18,106 nucleotides of DNA from CAYZEE01 sp964477485 (GTDB lineage Bacteria; Patescibacteriota; Microgenomatia; Levybacterales; UBA12049): positions 1 to 18,106 of the forward strand of contig CAYZEE010000023.1 of the NCBI GenBank assembly GCA_964477485.1, in the 5' to 3' direction. A model generated the notes under the pieces. The model ran no database searches. It saw nothing but the letters and a program-made list of their open reading frames with translations, and was not told where the DNA came from. Below are positions 6,623-14,370 of this stretch, in pieces (position 1 is the first letter of the stretch; the number at the start of each line of letters is the position of its first letter). Both the position numbers and the translations under genes were made by a program.

Positions 6623-8257
6623 ACTTACGTAAATACCTGCCTTTCTTGCAACTTGCTCAGCGTCTAAGCCCTCGGAAAAAAGCAGAAACATAATCGTGTG
6701 CTCAGCTTGGTTAAGATACGAAGCGGTCTCCCACCAGCCTCGCATATGTCCACCATCATTGTCTTGCTGTTCGCTATCTTTAGAACTATTTCCAGGAATA
6801 TGTCCAGAATCATCTGGATCCGAATGAGGCATTTCAATGCTAACCATTTGATTCTCCGAAGTGTCTCCTCTGGTATCTAGAACAGAAGGGTCAATGCCGT
6901 ATTTAGTATCGGGTTTTTGTGTTTTATCTGATTCATTCTTAGGACTTCCTGGGTTAGATGAAGTAATCCCGTCGGTTAAAAAAGCATCATTTTTTTCTAC
7001 TGATGTAGAAAAACCAAGTCCTGCTCTGACATCGTCAAGTGCAAATTCTAATAGCTGCTCTATCATGTCCTTGTCGGGATTCATGCGTATATCTATTAAT
7101 CTTAATGTCCTACGTGTTACTTCACTTGCTTCATCAGCAGTCATATCGGGATGACTACGGCCAAAAGCAGTAAATGTTTCCCTTAGCGTCTCTATTGTGA
7201 TAGCTTTTGAAGCTGTTCCGTCACTATGAGCCTTACTCATTCTTAAATTCCTAAACTCATCTGCTGCCTGTTCTCCTATTTCGCTATCAAGTTCTGAGTT
7301 GGTTTGTAAAGCCTCCTGTGCTTTTATTTCACTAACAGCTTCGGCAATAGTGTCCTCAATTTCTTTTTCACTCATGCCTAGTTTAAGTTTTTGTTTGAAC
7401 ATATCTACTAAAATTGCAGTTTGTGGTGCGTAAAACCGAGAGTTTATACTTGCATCCATAAGCATATTCTGTATTCTGTAATTTTCTCTTCCGGGGAATC
7501 CTGTTGCAACCTGTTTTAATCGGGAAGGAGTAACTTTCTGTTCCCTATCGCGACCGCCGCTTGCGATCCGGACCCTTTTGACAAGTTCAGGATCTGCGGC
7601 TTCAACGGTTTTTAGTATGTCGTATATATATCCGGGACTTCGTTGCCATCTTCGACATTTATTACGAACCCACTCTTTTATGTCCTCTAGATCTTTTTGC
7701 GCTACCTTATATGAAGTCTCTCTGTCAGTTAACGCGAGTGTAAAAGCTTGCGTTACAGAGATTTCTTTTTTTGACCATTTTGTTTGACTGTAGGAACGTG
7801 ATATCCATTCAGCAATTCTTGGAAACTGAACACTTCTTACGGAGTTTGTAGCGACTATTCTTAGATCAAACATTTCTTCATCACTCACGCCGTAAAGTAC
7901 GTTTGCTTTAATAGTTTGTGCTCCCATCCTTTTTCTTCCTTCAGTTCTGTGAAAACCATCAATTATGTCATACACGACAGAACCGTTATCCTCTCTTGTC
8001 CTCACAATTATTGAGCTTGTTTGACCCCATTTGTCTCCCATCGAGTCCTTAAGTTCTTCTGCATGTGAATCATCAACAAGGGAATAATCTACAGTTACCT
8101 CTCCAAGAGGAATGGCTATATTTTCCTGTTTCGCATTCTCACCGGTTCTTAGGATTTCAAGAGGAGTTCGTTCGTCTTCTGGTAAAATAATTGCAACGAC
8201 ATTATTACGTTCCACCCCCCCCATAACATGTCCGGGACGCCTTTCAGCTAGTACCAT
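6518..8257 (-). CDS. ParB-like N-domain protein with C-terminal helix-turn-helix
   Basis: About 579 residues from ATG 8257; the frame stays open to 8359, but a promoter (8265-8293) lies within that extension, so the shorter start is preferred. Residues about 45-140 resemble the ParB/Srx-type domain, with the nucleotide-binding box seen as YDIIDGFHRTEGRKRMGA (96-113). A long, mostly helical middle follows, then a linker rich in Asp, Ser, Asn and Pro (about 455-510). Near the C-terminus is a helix-turn-helix of the sigma/LuxR kind (EGLDAEQVARKAGIYVSSVG). This suggests a DNA-binding regulator or partition-related protein. It is not chromosomal ParB in the usual setting: no parA neighbour and a different C-terminal half. 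It diverges from the glycosidase-like gene and converges, with overlap, on the 6209 gene. A run of eight G lies at codons 12-15. Confidence 0.75.
   Translation of the reverse strand: MVLAERRPGHVMGGVERNNVVAIILPEDERTPLEILRTGENAKQENIAIPLGEVTVDYSLVDDSHAEELKDSMGDKWGQTSSIIVRTREDNGSVVYDIIDGFHRTEGRKRMGAQTIKANVLYGVSDEEMFDLRIVATNSVRSVQFPRIAEWISRSYSQTKWSKKEISVTQAFTLALTDRETSYKVAQKDLEDIKEWVRNKCRRWQRSPGYIYDILKTVEAADPELVKRVRIASGGRDREQKVTPSRLKQVATGFPGRENYRIQNMLMDASINSRFYAPQTAILVDMFKQKLKLGMSEKEIEDTIAEAVSEIKAQEALQTNSELDSEIGEQAADEFRNLRMSKAHSDGTASKAITIETLRETFTAFGRSHPDMTADEASEVTRRTLRLIDIRMNPDKDMIEQLLEFALDDVRAGLGFSTSVEKNDAFLTDGITSSNPGSPKNESDKTQKPDTKYGIDPSVLDTRGDTSENQMVSIEMPHSDPDDSGHIPGNSSKDSEQQDNDGGHMRGWWETASYLNQAEHTIMFLLFSEGLDAEQVARKAGIYVSSVGHYVQNVLTKQILFRRNNPKLFSNKTEDEIES
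8215..8222 (-). repeat. G8 homopolymer tract near the start of the ParB-like gene
   Basis: The coding strand reads ATG GGG GGG GTG at codons 12-15, a run of eight G in an A+T-rich gene. It is in frame as given. A one-base change would shift everything after codon 15, so it has the form of a phase-variable tract, though variation is not shown here. Confidence 0.6.
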
Positions 8258-8264
8258 ATTGCAT

Positions 8265-8293
8265 ATATTATCATTAAAATCCAAAAAACTCAA
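8265..8293 (-). promoter_or_regulatory. Predicted promoter of the ParB-like gene
   Basis: On the minus strand, TTGAGT (8288-8293), a 17-base spacer and TAATAT (8265-8270) are followed after seven bases by the ATG at 8257. The predicted transcription start coincides with the start codon, implying a leaderless message and supporting the choice of 8257 over 8359. Confidence 0.55.
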
Positions 8294-8308
8294 TATTTTG
8301 ATGAAATA

Positions 8309-8317
8309 TGATATACT
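8309..8317 (+). promoter_or_regulatory. Possible extended -10 promoter of the glycosidase-like gene
   Basis: TGATATACT has the extended -10 form (TG, one base, TATACT). No good -35 is seen. The leader would be about 25 bases, with no Shine-Dalgarno sequence before ATG 8349. It faces away from the ParB-like gene's promoter within a 91-base divergent spacer. Confidence 0.4.
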
Positions 8318-8348
8318 TATTTTTCTGTATAAATAAGACTGTTTTTTT

Positions 8349-9551
8349 ATGTTCTGCAAACGTTATGTAATATACTATTTAACATTTTTTTTCCTTCTTA
8401 TTGCCATATCTATTATCTTTCCAATAAAGCAAGTTTTTGCGACATATGACCCGCTCTCCCGCCCAAATAATTTTTTTGGTATCCATATTCTGGAACCTTC
8501 GGAGATAAACAATGCCGCAACTCTTGTTAATTCAAACGGCGGCGATTGGGGGTATGTAACAATTCCTATTGAATCAGGAGACAGAGGCACAAACAAGTGG
8601 CAGGATTTTATGAACAATGCACGCAGGCTTCACCTAATTCCAATTTTGCGAATTTCCACGAACCCTATGACCGATAATACCAATATTTGGCGAAAACCAA
8701 ACGAGAACGACATTAATGATGCTGCAAATTTCCTAAACTCTCTTGTCTGGCCTACAAAAAATCGCTACGTTGTTATCTTCAATGAGCCCAACAGGAGTAA
8801 TGAATGGGGAGGAGAAACTCCTGATCCCGATGCTTACGCGCAGCTTCTCAACCACGCTGTTGATGTTTTTAAAAGCAAAAACCCAGATTTTTTTATAATT
8901 ATGGCCGGACTTGACGCGGGAGCTCCATCCGACGGGCTAAATTTTTTAAATAGTTTTATCTATCTTAAAAAAATAATGGCAGATTATCCAACGCTGTTTA
9001 ATAAAATTGACGGCTTTGCTAGTCACTCTTATCCGAACCCCGGTTTTTCACAGCCGCCTGATGAGAATAAACAAGTAGGAATTGCAACCTATCGATATGA
9101 ATATAACCTAATAAACAGCATAACTTCTCATAAAATCCCCGTTTTTATAACAGAGACCGGATGGAGCCGTCAGCAACTTTCAGATAAAACCATTGCGTCT
9201 TTTCTGTCATATGCCAACGGGAACATTTGGAATAAAGACAAAGACAAAATTGTTGCGATTACCCCTTTTGTTTTTGACGCAAGAACCGGCCCGTTCGACG
9301 TTTTTTCATTTCTAAATGACGGACAGCCTACTTCTGTCTCTGCGACTTTTCAGTCATTCCCAAAAGAGAAAGGAGAACCTGAACTAAATATTATTGCTAA
9401 AAAAACAAAAGGCATAAACGTTTTATCCATAGCGACAAGAAGCAGTAACATCGTTCACGCCAACAATAAGACAAACGTACAAAAATCAGGAATAAGAGAA
9501 CTGATTCCGCGATTTGTCTGGTTTTTGGAAAAACTGGTAGAGTGGGTTTAA
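8349..9551 (+). CDS. Secreted clan GH-A glycosidase-like (TIM-barrel) protein
   Basis: A 400-residue exported protein. The first 31 residues form a signal peptide with a hydrophobic core (YYLTFFFLLIAISIIF) and a likely cut after QVFA. The rest fits a (beta/alpha)8 barrel of glycosyl hydrolase clan GH-A: the acid/base appears as Glu146 in VVIFNEPNRS on strand 4, and the nucleophile as Glu269 in PVFITETGWS on strand 7. HSYPNPG near 226-232 is also typical. After about residue 340 comes a non-barrel tail of 60 residues. The specific family (near GH39/GH5-type enzymes) and substrate cannot be set from sequence alone; cell-surface polysaccharide is a reasonable guess. Its stop overlaps the stop of the convergent SurA-like gene by four bases. 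Confidence 0.82.
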   Translation: MFCKRYVIYYLTFFFLLIAISIIFPIKQVFATYDPLSRPNNFFGIHILEPSEINNAATLVNSNGGDWGYVTIPIESGDRGTNKWQDFMNNARRLHLIPILRISTNPMTDNTNIWRKPNENDINDAANFLNSLVWPTKNRYVVIFNEPNRSNEWGGETPDPDAYAQLLNHAVDVFKSKNPDFFIIMAGLDAGAPSDGLNFLNSFIYLKKIMADYPTLFNKIDGFASHSYPNPGFSQPPDENKQVGIATYRYEYNLINSITSHKIPVFITETGWSRQQLSDKTIASFLSYANGNIWNKDKDKIVAITPFVFDARTGPFDVFSFLNDGQPTSVSATFQSFPKEKGEPELNIIAKKTKGINVLSIATRSSNIVHANNKTNVQKSGIRELIPRFVWFLEKLVEWV

Positions 9552-10183
9552 GGTTGAAATTTTAAAATGTAGTTAATTTTTGCTTTGTTGCGAAGCGAGG
9601 TTATGAGATCCTGCACTTTTTGCTGCAACTTTTGTTGCCCAAGCTGTTGTTTTACTTGGTTCTTTAAATCTGCCGGCTTTGTGCCTTTCGGTATTGTTTT
9701 TTCATTGCTTTTAATATAATCGTTTATCTGCTTATCCGTAATGACAACATTTCCTACTAGTCTTGTTAATATAATATTAAGCTTTGTCTGTTCTATGAAT
9801 GTATCCATGCTCATTCCCTGATATGTAAGCACCTGATTTAAATCCTGACCGTTCTTTTTGAGATTCTCACTGATAGTTTGTATTTGGTTATCTATGTCCT
9901 TCTGGCTCACATTAATGTTTTTTCGTTGTGCCTCTTGTAAGATAAGTTGTTGTGTAATCAGCTGGTCTAGGACTTGTTTACCTGACTGTTTCTCGAGTTC
10001 GCTTATAAGCGTTAGGCGGTAAATCGGCTCGCCGTTTACCGTTGCGGCAACCAGTTGATTGTTTAAAAATAAAATAAGCGCGATAACCGCAATTACAATT
10101 AAAGCTATGACTATGTTTCTTTTTGATTTTATCCGACCGATCTTTGAAATATTGGTCTTTGTTATAATTTCTTTTTTTGCCAT
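9548..10183 (-). CDS. Membrane-anchored SurA/PrsA N-domain protein without an isomerase domain
   Basis: A 211-residue protein with a basic N-terminus, one membrane helix near residues 24-44 (IVIALIVIAVIALILFLNN) and an extracytoplasmic part. That part follows the SurA N-terminal pattern: VNGEPIYRLTLISELE (about 49-64), then LDQLITQQLILQEAQRKNI and VSQKDIDNQIQTI, and a closing helix after ITDKQINDYI. Family members bind unfolded exported proteins. The parvulin-type peptidyl-prolyl isomerase domain that normally follows is absent, and the protein simply ends at KINYILKFQP, so a pure holdase role is inferred. The start at ATG 10183 has no Shine-Dalgarno sequence, and a TATAAT ends eight bases upstream. 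It converges on the glycosidase-like gene with a four-base overlap. Confidence 0.82.
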   Translation of the reverse strand: MAKKEIITKTNISKIGRIKSKRNIVIALIVIAVIALILFLNNQLVAATVNGEPIYRLTLISELEKQSGKQVLDQLITQQLILQEAQRKNINVSQKDIDNQIQTISENLKKNGQDLNQVLTYQGMSMDTFIEQTKLNIILTRLVGNVVITDKQINDYIKSNEKTIPKGTKPADLKNQVKQQLGQQKLQQKVQDLITSLRNKAKINYILKFQP

Positions 10184-10191
10184 TCTTTAAA

Positions 10192-10220
10192 ATTATATGT
10201 GAATTATTTGTATAAAACAA
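10192..10220 (-). promoter_or_regulatory. Predicted promoter of the SurA-like gene
   Basis: On the minus strand, a perfect TATAAT (10192-10197) with a weak -35 TTGTTT (10215-10220) at 17 bases. Only eight bases separate the -10 from ATG 10183, so a leaderless message is expected. Confidence 0.5.
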
Positions 10221-10254
10221 GACGCAATATTGCAGAATTCCTGATTTAAAAATA

Positions 10255-10263
10255 TGGTATAAT
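10255..10263 (+). promoter_or_regulatory. Extended -10 promoter of the seven-gene operon
   Basis: TGGTATAAT is a perfect extended -10 element. No proper -35 is seen. It would give a leader of about 20 bases before ATG 10290. It is the only clear promoter ahead of the plus-strand run ending at 16250. Confidence 0.55.
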
Positions 10264-10289
10264 ACAATACTAAATAGAGTTAAAATCTT

Positions 10290-10814
10290 ATGACTGATGA
10301 AAATAATTTGAGCAATGAGGCCTTTCAAAGTGTAACATTCGGAGAGCTTAAAGTTAACGAAGTCATAAATCAAATAAAAAGTTTTCTGGAAGAGGATCCT
10401 GATGCGCAATATAGTTTAGTGATAGGTACAGATTCTCATGAAAGAAATGGATCGAAGAATGGAACAAAAAGCATAAACCTTATTACAGCCATCTTGGTTC
10501 ACAGGAAGGGGTTTGGCGGAAAATATTTCTGGAAAAAAATTCAAGCAGATAACATTCACAGCCTTCGGGAGAAGATATATGCGGAGACCACTAGCTCTCT
10601 TGTTTTTGCCACAAATTTCGTACCGCTTCTTAAGAAAAATTTAAATGGCAAAATGCCTGATTATAATCTTGAAATTCATATTGACGTAGGAGAACATGGA
10701 GACACTAGGGATATGATAAAAGAAGTAGTAGGCATGGTTACCGGTAATGGATTTGTTGCAAAGACAAAACCTTATGCGTACGGAGCTACATACGTAGCGG
10801 ATAAACACACATAA
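10290..10814 (+). CDS. DUF458 / YkuK-family RNase H-like protein
   Basis: A 174-residue protein that matches the Bacillus YkuK family (DUF458). These are predicted to have an RNase H-like fold, but no reaction has been established. Recognisable blocks are SLVIGTDSHERNG near 42-54, IHIDVGEHGDTRDMIKEVVG near 129-148 and the C-terminal KPYAYGATYVADKHT. The aspartates in GTDSH and HIDVG are the likely metal ligands by analogy with the fold. Length is normal. No Shine-Dalgarno sequence precedes ATG 10290. It is the first gene of the plus-strand run and lies 28 bases before the small metallopeptidase gene. A nucleic-acid role is inference. Confidence 0.85.
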   Translation: MTDENNLSNEAFQSVTFGELKVNEVINQIKSFLEEDPDAQYSLVIGTDSHERNGSKNGTKSINLITAILVHRKGFGGKYFWKKIQADNIHSLREKIYAETTSSLVFATNFVPLLKKNLNGKMPDYNLEIHIDVGEHGDTRDMIKEVVGMVTGNGFVAKTKPYAYGATYVADKHT

Positions 10815-10842
10815 AATAATTTAAAATTTAAAATTCAGTTGT

Positions 10843-11217
10843 ATGGAGTGGGAAGAGGCACCTGATATAAAAAGGGAGATAGAAAAAATAATCAAAGTTA
10901 TAGATTTTTCCCATATTAAAACTGCTAGAGTTTTCTGTTTTAGGACTTATGGGTCAAAATCAAGATCATATGCTCGTATTTGGGCGATGCCAAAAATTTT
11001 TCAAACTGCGCTTGGCATAAACCCTGCGTATGTTATAGAAGTTTTGTCAAAGCATTTTGATAGATTAGATGAAGACGAAAAGAAAAAAGTTCTTATCCAT
11101 GAGCTGCTGCACATTCCGAAAAATTTCTCGGGTAGCCTTGTTCCCCACCGAATAAAAACTAGAAAAATATCAATATTGACGAATCAACTTTTTAAAGAGT
11201 ATAAGTCAGCAACATGA
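10843..11217 (+). CDS. Small HExxH metallopeptidase-like protein (putative phage metallopeptidase type)
   Basis: A 124-residue cytoplasmic-looking protein. The zinc-peptidase motif HELLH is at residues 86-90, and a third histidine follows in SLVPHR (His102), the layout seen in the putative phage metallopeptidase family (PhageMetallopep). The central stretch ARIWAMPKIFQTALGINPAYVIEV is also characteristic. Despite the family name, it is common in chromosomes of uncultured bacteria, and no other phage gene is present here. The substrate is unknown. Its stop overlaps the start of the HolA-like gene in the sequence ATGA, so the two are probably translated in a coupled way. There is no Shine-Dalgarno sequence before ATG 10843. 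Confidence 0.75.
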   Translation: MEWEEAPDIKREIEKIIKVIDFSHIKTARVFCFRTYGSKSRSYARIWAMPKIFQTALGINPAYVIEVLSKHFDRLDEDEKKKVLIHELLHIPKNFSGSLVPHRIKTRKISILTNQLFKEYKSAT

Positions 11218-11900
11218 TTACCATTATCCACGGAGACGATACTGCTTCATCAAGAAATTATCTCGTTGAGCAGAAAGACAAGATAAAAAATTACTTTAGC
11301 TTTGAAGGGAAGACTGTAACTTTAAATGATTTAATACAGGTTATTGAATCGGGAGGGTTATTTTCAGACACAAAAATATTATTTATTGAAAATTTTTTTT
11401 CTACCAAAAACGGTAAGGATTTTGATAAGATCGTCAAATATTTGAAGGAAAAAGATTCGGCATGCACGATTTTTTTTTGGGAAGAAAGAGAATTGACGAA
11501 AGGAGATCTTAGTCGCTTTTCAAATGCCAGGATTGAAGTATTTAAAATACCACAAACTATCTTTGCTTTTTTGGACTCAATAAACCCTGGAAACGGAAAA
11601 AATCTTGTGGTTTTATTTCACAAAACTCTTGAAAATACAGCAACAGATCAGGTTATGTATATGATTATTCGTCAATTTCGTTTCCTTCTCTCCTTTTTTG
11701 ACCGTGATGATTCTATTGAAGAGATTAAGCGGCTTGCGCCATGGCAAAAATCAAAACTCGAAAGACAGGCAAAGTTATTTAGTTTAGAATGCTTAAAAAA
11801 GATTTATCACAGGCTTTATCAAATTGACAAAGCTCAAAAAACAGGGGAATTAAAACAATCTTTGGCTTGCGCCATTGACTTTTTACTCCTTGATATTTAA
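11214..11900 (+). CDS. holA: DNA polymerase III delta subunit-like protein (clamp loader, HolA)
   Basis: The delta subunit opens the sliding clamp within the clamp-loader complex. The N-terminus MITIIHGDDTASSRNYLVEQ fits the first strand and loop of the family. The next block, VIESGGLFSDTKILFIENFF, matches the conserved 'small helix, F, hydrophobic strand' region. The AAA+-like core has no Walker A, as expected for delta. The C-terminal helical collar appears as YMIIRQFRFLLSFF and IYHRLYQIDKAQKTGELKQSLACAIDFLLLDI. At 228 residues it is much shorter than the roughly 340 of E. coli HolA, with reduced middle and lid parts, which is usual in small-genome lineages. It overlaps the metallopeptidase gene by four bases and is followed 13 bases later by the mutase gene. 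Assignment is by pattern, and fairly sure. Confidence 0.72.
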   Translation: MITIIHGDDTASSRNYLVEQKDKIKNYFSFEGKTVTLNDLIQVIESGGLFSDTKILFIENFFSTKNGKDFDKIVKYLKEKDSACTIFFWEERELTKGDLSRFSNARIEVFKIPQTIFAFLDSINPGNGKNLVVLFHKTLENTATDQVMYMIIRQFRFLLSFFDRDDSIEEIKRLAPWQKSKLERQAKLFSLECLKKIYHRLYQIDKAQKTGELKQSLACAIDFLLLDI

Positions 11901-11913
11901 TAATTGATAAACT

Positions 11914-13308
11914 ATGCCACTTCTTAAGAAAACAATGTTTCGTGAGTATGATCTTCGGGGCCGTGAATCGGAAGACGAACTTAATGATACCTCTGTCTAC
12001 TATTTGGGACGGGGATTCGCAGCTTTTATTCTCAAAAGAGGATTAGAACAGATAGTAGTGGGCCATGATGCAAGAGGCACATCTGAAAGCTTCCATAACA
12101 ATATGATAAAGGGACTAACAGAATCCGGAATTGATGTCATTGATATCGGGATAGTTACGACCCCAATGAGCTATTGGTCTCAATATTTTCTGAAAGTGAA
12201 GGGTTTGGTAATGATAACGGCAAGTCATAATCCCGCGGGATGGAATGGCGTAAAGTTTGGCACGGATTTTTCCTATACTCTTTTAAAAGACGAGATGAAT
12301 GAGCTATATGAGATTATCGCAAAAGAAGAATTTATCGATGGAAAAGGAACAATTGCAAAAAAAGACATCGGGCAAGATTATATTAAAGATCTTCTGTCAA
12401 GGGCAAATATAACCAAAAAATTTAAAGTTCTTGTTAATACAGGCAATGGAACAGCCGGAATGTTTGCTCCTGGGCTTCTGAGAAAGGCTGGCTGCGAGGT
12501 TATTGAACATCTTACTAATATTGACCCGGCCTATCCAAATTATACCCCAAATCCTGACGGAACGGCAATGATGGAGGATACAGGAAAACAGACAGTTAAA
12601 GATAACTGTGACTTTGGCTTTGCTTTTGACGGGGACGGAGATAGGCTCGGTCTGGTTGATGAAAAAGGAAATACAATTTGGCCGGACAGGTATATAATTT
12701 TGCTCTCACGATTGGTTCTGTCAAAGCACCCGGGCGCGAAAATAGTTTTTGACGTTAAGGTTTCAGAAGCCCTCCCTGAAGACATAAAAGCTCATGGAGG
12801 AGTTCCCATTATGTGGAAGACCGGTCACTCTTGGATTAAATCAAAATTATCAGAAGAAAAAGCTGCTATGGCGGGAGAGATGAGCGGTCACATTTTCTTC
12901 GTTGATGACTTTTACGGCTTTGACGATGCTTTTTTTGCTGCTCTTAAGATACTGGAATATCTTTCGACACAGAATCAGCCCCTCTCAAAAATTATTTCCA
13001 CTACCCCCTATTATATTTCAACTCCGACAATTCAAGTTCAGACAACCGATGAAGATAAATATAGCGTTGTGGATACCTTAACAAAGGAATTTAAAAAAGA
13101 AGGTTATAGGGTAGTTGACATAAATGGCGCGAGAGTTTACATGAATGGCGGGTGGGGATTGGTCCGGGCCTCATCAAATACCCCTACTTTGGTACTCCGT
13201 TTTGAAGCAAAGACTCAAGAAGAACTTGATAGAATCGAAAAAATTTTCAGGGAAAAACTAAACAAATTTGATGTTGTCAGCAAAAACTGGGACACAACCG
13301 GTGATTAG
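11914..13308 (+). CDS. manB: Phosphomannomutase / phosphoglucomutase
   Basis: Interconverts hexose 1- and 6-phosphates, feeding sugar nucleotides for surface polysaccharides. The 464 residues are normal for the alpha-D-phosphohexomutase family. The phosphoserine loop is TASHNPAGWNG, with Ser104. The magnesium loop is FDGDGDRLG (238-246). The sugar-binding loop is GEMSGH (321-326), the form found in mannomutase/glucomutase enzymes of dual specificity. The C-terminal phosphate-binding loop is RASSNTPTLVLRFEA. The start MFREYDLRG near residue 8 is typical; the ATG at 11914 gives a few extra residues and has no Shine-Dalgarno sequence. It lies 12 bases before the isomerase gene, which can supply either glucose- or mannose-6-phosphate. 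The exact substrate preference cannot be read from sequence. Confidence 0.93.
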   Translation: MPLLKKTMFREYDLRGRESEDELNDTSVYYLGRGFAAFILKRGLEQIVVGHDARGTSESFHNNMIKGLTESGIDVIDIGIVTTPMSYWSQYFLKVKGLVMITASHNPAGWNGVKFGTDFSYTLLKDEMNELYEIIAKEEFIDGKGTIAKKDIGQDYIKDLLSRANITKKFKVLVNTGNGTAGMFAPGLLRKAGCEVIEHLTNIDPAYPNYTPNPDGTAMMEDTGKQTVKDNCDFGFAFDGDGDRLGLVDEKGNTIWPDRYIILLSRLVLSKHPGAKIVFDVKVSEALPEDIKAHGGVPIMWKTGHSWIKSKLSEEKAAMAGEMSGHIFFVDDFYGFDDAFFAALKILEYLSTQNQPLSKIISTTPYYISTPTIQVQTTDEDKYSVVDTLTKEFKKEGYRVVDINGARVYMNGGWGLVRASSNTPTLVLRFEAKTQEELDRIEKIFREKLNKFDVVSKNWDTTGD

Positions 13309-13320
13309 TATTATTAATTT

Positions 13321-14370
13321 ATGATTGATTTAACAAATCGTGAGGAAGTTAAGAAGCTTGACCCAAAAAATGTTTATGAGTCAACGGAAATGTTTCCCAA
13401 CCAATGCGAGCAGATCTGGCAGGATGCAAAAAATATAAAATTCCCAGAAGATTTTAAAAATATACAAAATATTATCCTTGCTGGAATGGGAGGTTCTGCA
13501 TACGGAGGATATGTCGCGCGTGAACTTTTTAAAGACTGCCTAAAAATTCCTTTAGTAAGCAACAATGATTACCATCTGCCTTGTTTCGTGAGTCAAAATT
13601 CCCTAGTTCTCTTGTCCAGCTATTCGGGAAGCACTGAGGAAATTATTTCTTGCGCGGCCGAAGCCTCTGAAAAGAAACTTAAAATAACCGGAATTACTCA
13701 AGGAGGAGAATTAGCAAAATATCTAAAATCCCAAAATGCTGTCTATCTCCAATTTGAACCTAAATTTAATCCTTCTGGTCAGCCAAGGCTAGGAACCGGA
13801 TACATGGTGCTTGGAGTAATTACGTTATTGAATAATCTCAAATTGATAAAGGTTGAAGATAATGAAATAAAAGATGCAATAAAAGACTTAAAAAATTCAA
13901 AAGATTGCCTAAAGGAGAATGCTATTGGGATTGCAAGAGAAATGCAAGGATTTGTTCCAATTATTTTCTCTTCAGAGTTTTTAAATGGGAACGCTCATAT
14001 TTTGAGAAATCAATTTAATGAAACTTCAAAAAGCTTTTCCGCTTTTGAAGATTTACCTGAATTAAATCATCATTTGATGGAAGGGCTAAAAAATCCAAAA
14101 GACAAAAAGTTTAAAATTTTATTCCTGGAATCTAATTTCTATTCTAAAAAAATGAACAAACGTATAGAACTTACCAAAGATGTTGTTTCCCAAAATAATA
14201 TTCCTTATGTTAGCTTTGAAGCGAAAGGCAGTTCAAAACTTGCCCAGGTATTAAAAGTTTTGTCTTTTGGAGGTTACTTAACTTTTTACCTTGCTATTCT
14301 TTATGGACAGGACCCAAGTCTTATTCCCTGGGTTGATTACTTTAAGGAGAAGTTGAGTGACAAAAATTAA
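13321..14370 (+). CDS. Bifunctional phosphoglucose / phosphomannose isomerase
   Basis: Interconverts fructose 6-phosphate with glucose 6-phosphate and mannose 6-phosphate. The 349 residues hold an N-terminal SIS sugar-phosphate domain, with LAGMGGSAYGG (53-63) and the phosphate-binding LLSSYSGSTEEI (97-108), and the C-terminal PGI/PMI domain. In the latter, FNETSKSFSAFEDLPELNHH carries the catalytic Glu and the His of the 'ELNH' block, as in the archaeal-type bifunctional enzymes rather than classical Pgi. Length is normal. The ATG at 13321 lies 12 bases after the mutase stop, with no Shine-Dalgarno sequence. Its last 14 bases overlap the start of the enolase gene and contain that gene's ribosome binding site. 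Together with the mutase it forms a sugar-phosphate module. Confidence 0.9.
   Translation: MIDLTNREEVKKLDPKNVYESTEMFPNQCEQIWQDAKNIKFPEDFKNIQNIILAGMGGSAYGGYVARELFKDCLKIPLVSNNDYHLPCFVSQNSLVLLSSYSGSTEEIISCAAEASEKKLKITGITQGGELAKYLKSQNAVYLQFEPKFNPSGQPRLGTGYMVLGVITLLNNLKLIKVEDNEIKDAIKDLKNSKDCLKENAIGIAREMQGFVPIIFSSEFLNGNAHILRNQFNETSKSFSAFEDLPELNHHLMEGLKNPKDKKFKILFLESNFYSKKMNKRIELTKDVVSQNNIPYVSFEAKGSSKLAQVLKVLSFGGYLTFYLAILYGQDPSLIPWVDYFKEKLSDKN
14344..14350 (+). promoter_or_regulatory. Ribosome binding site of the enolase gene
   Basis: AAGGAGA inside the end of the isomerase gene, six bases before the GTG at 14357. It decides the start, since no suitable ATG is available near the beginning of the family's conserved N-terminus. 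Confidence 0.8.

Noticed and set aside
8258..8359. 34-residue N-terminal extension of the ParB-like protein to ATG 8359
   Set aside because: A promoter with 17-base spacing lies inside it and ends seven bases before ATG 8257, and the extension would overlap the start of the divergent gene.
9978..10409. Minus-strand frame of 143 codons over the SurA-like gene start and the divergent promoters
   Set aside because: It overlaps two well-supported genes on opposite strands and shows no recognisable protein pattern.
10843..11217. Prophage remnant suggested by the phage metallopeptidase family name
   Set aside because: No other phage gene, integrase or attachment repeat is nearby, and the gene is embedded in a housekeeping run.
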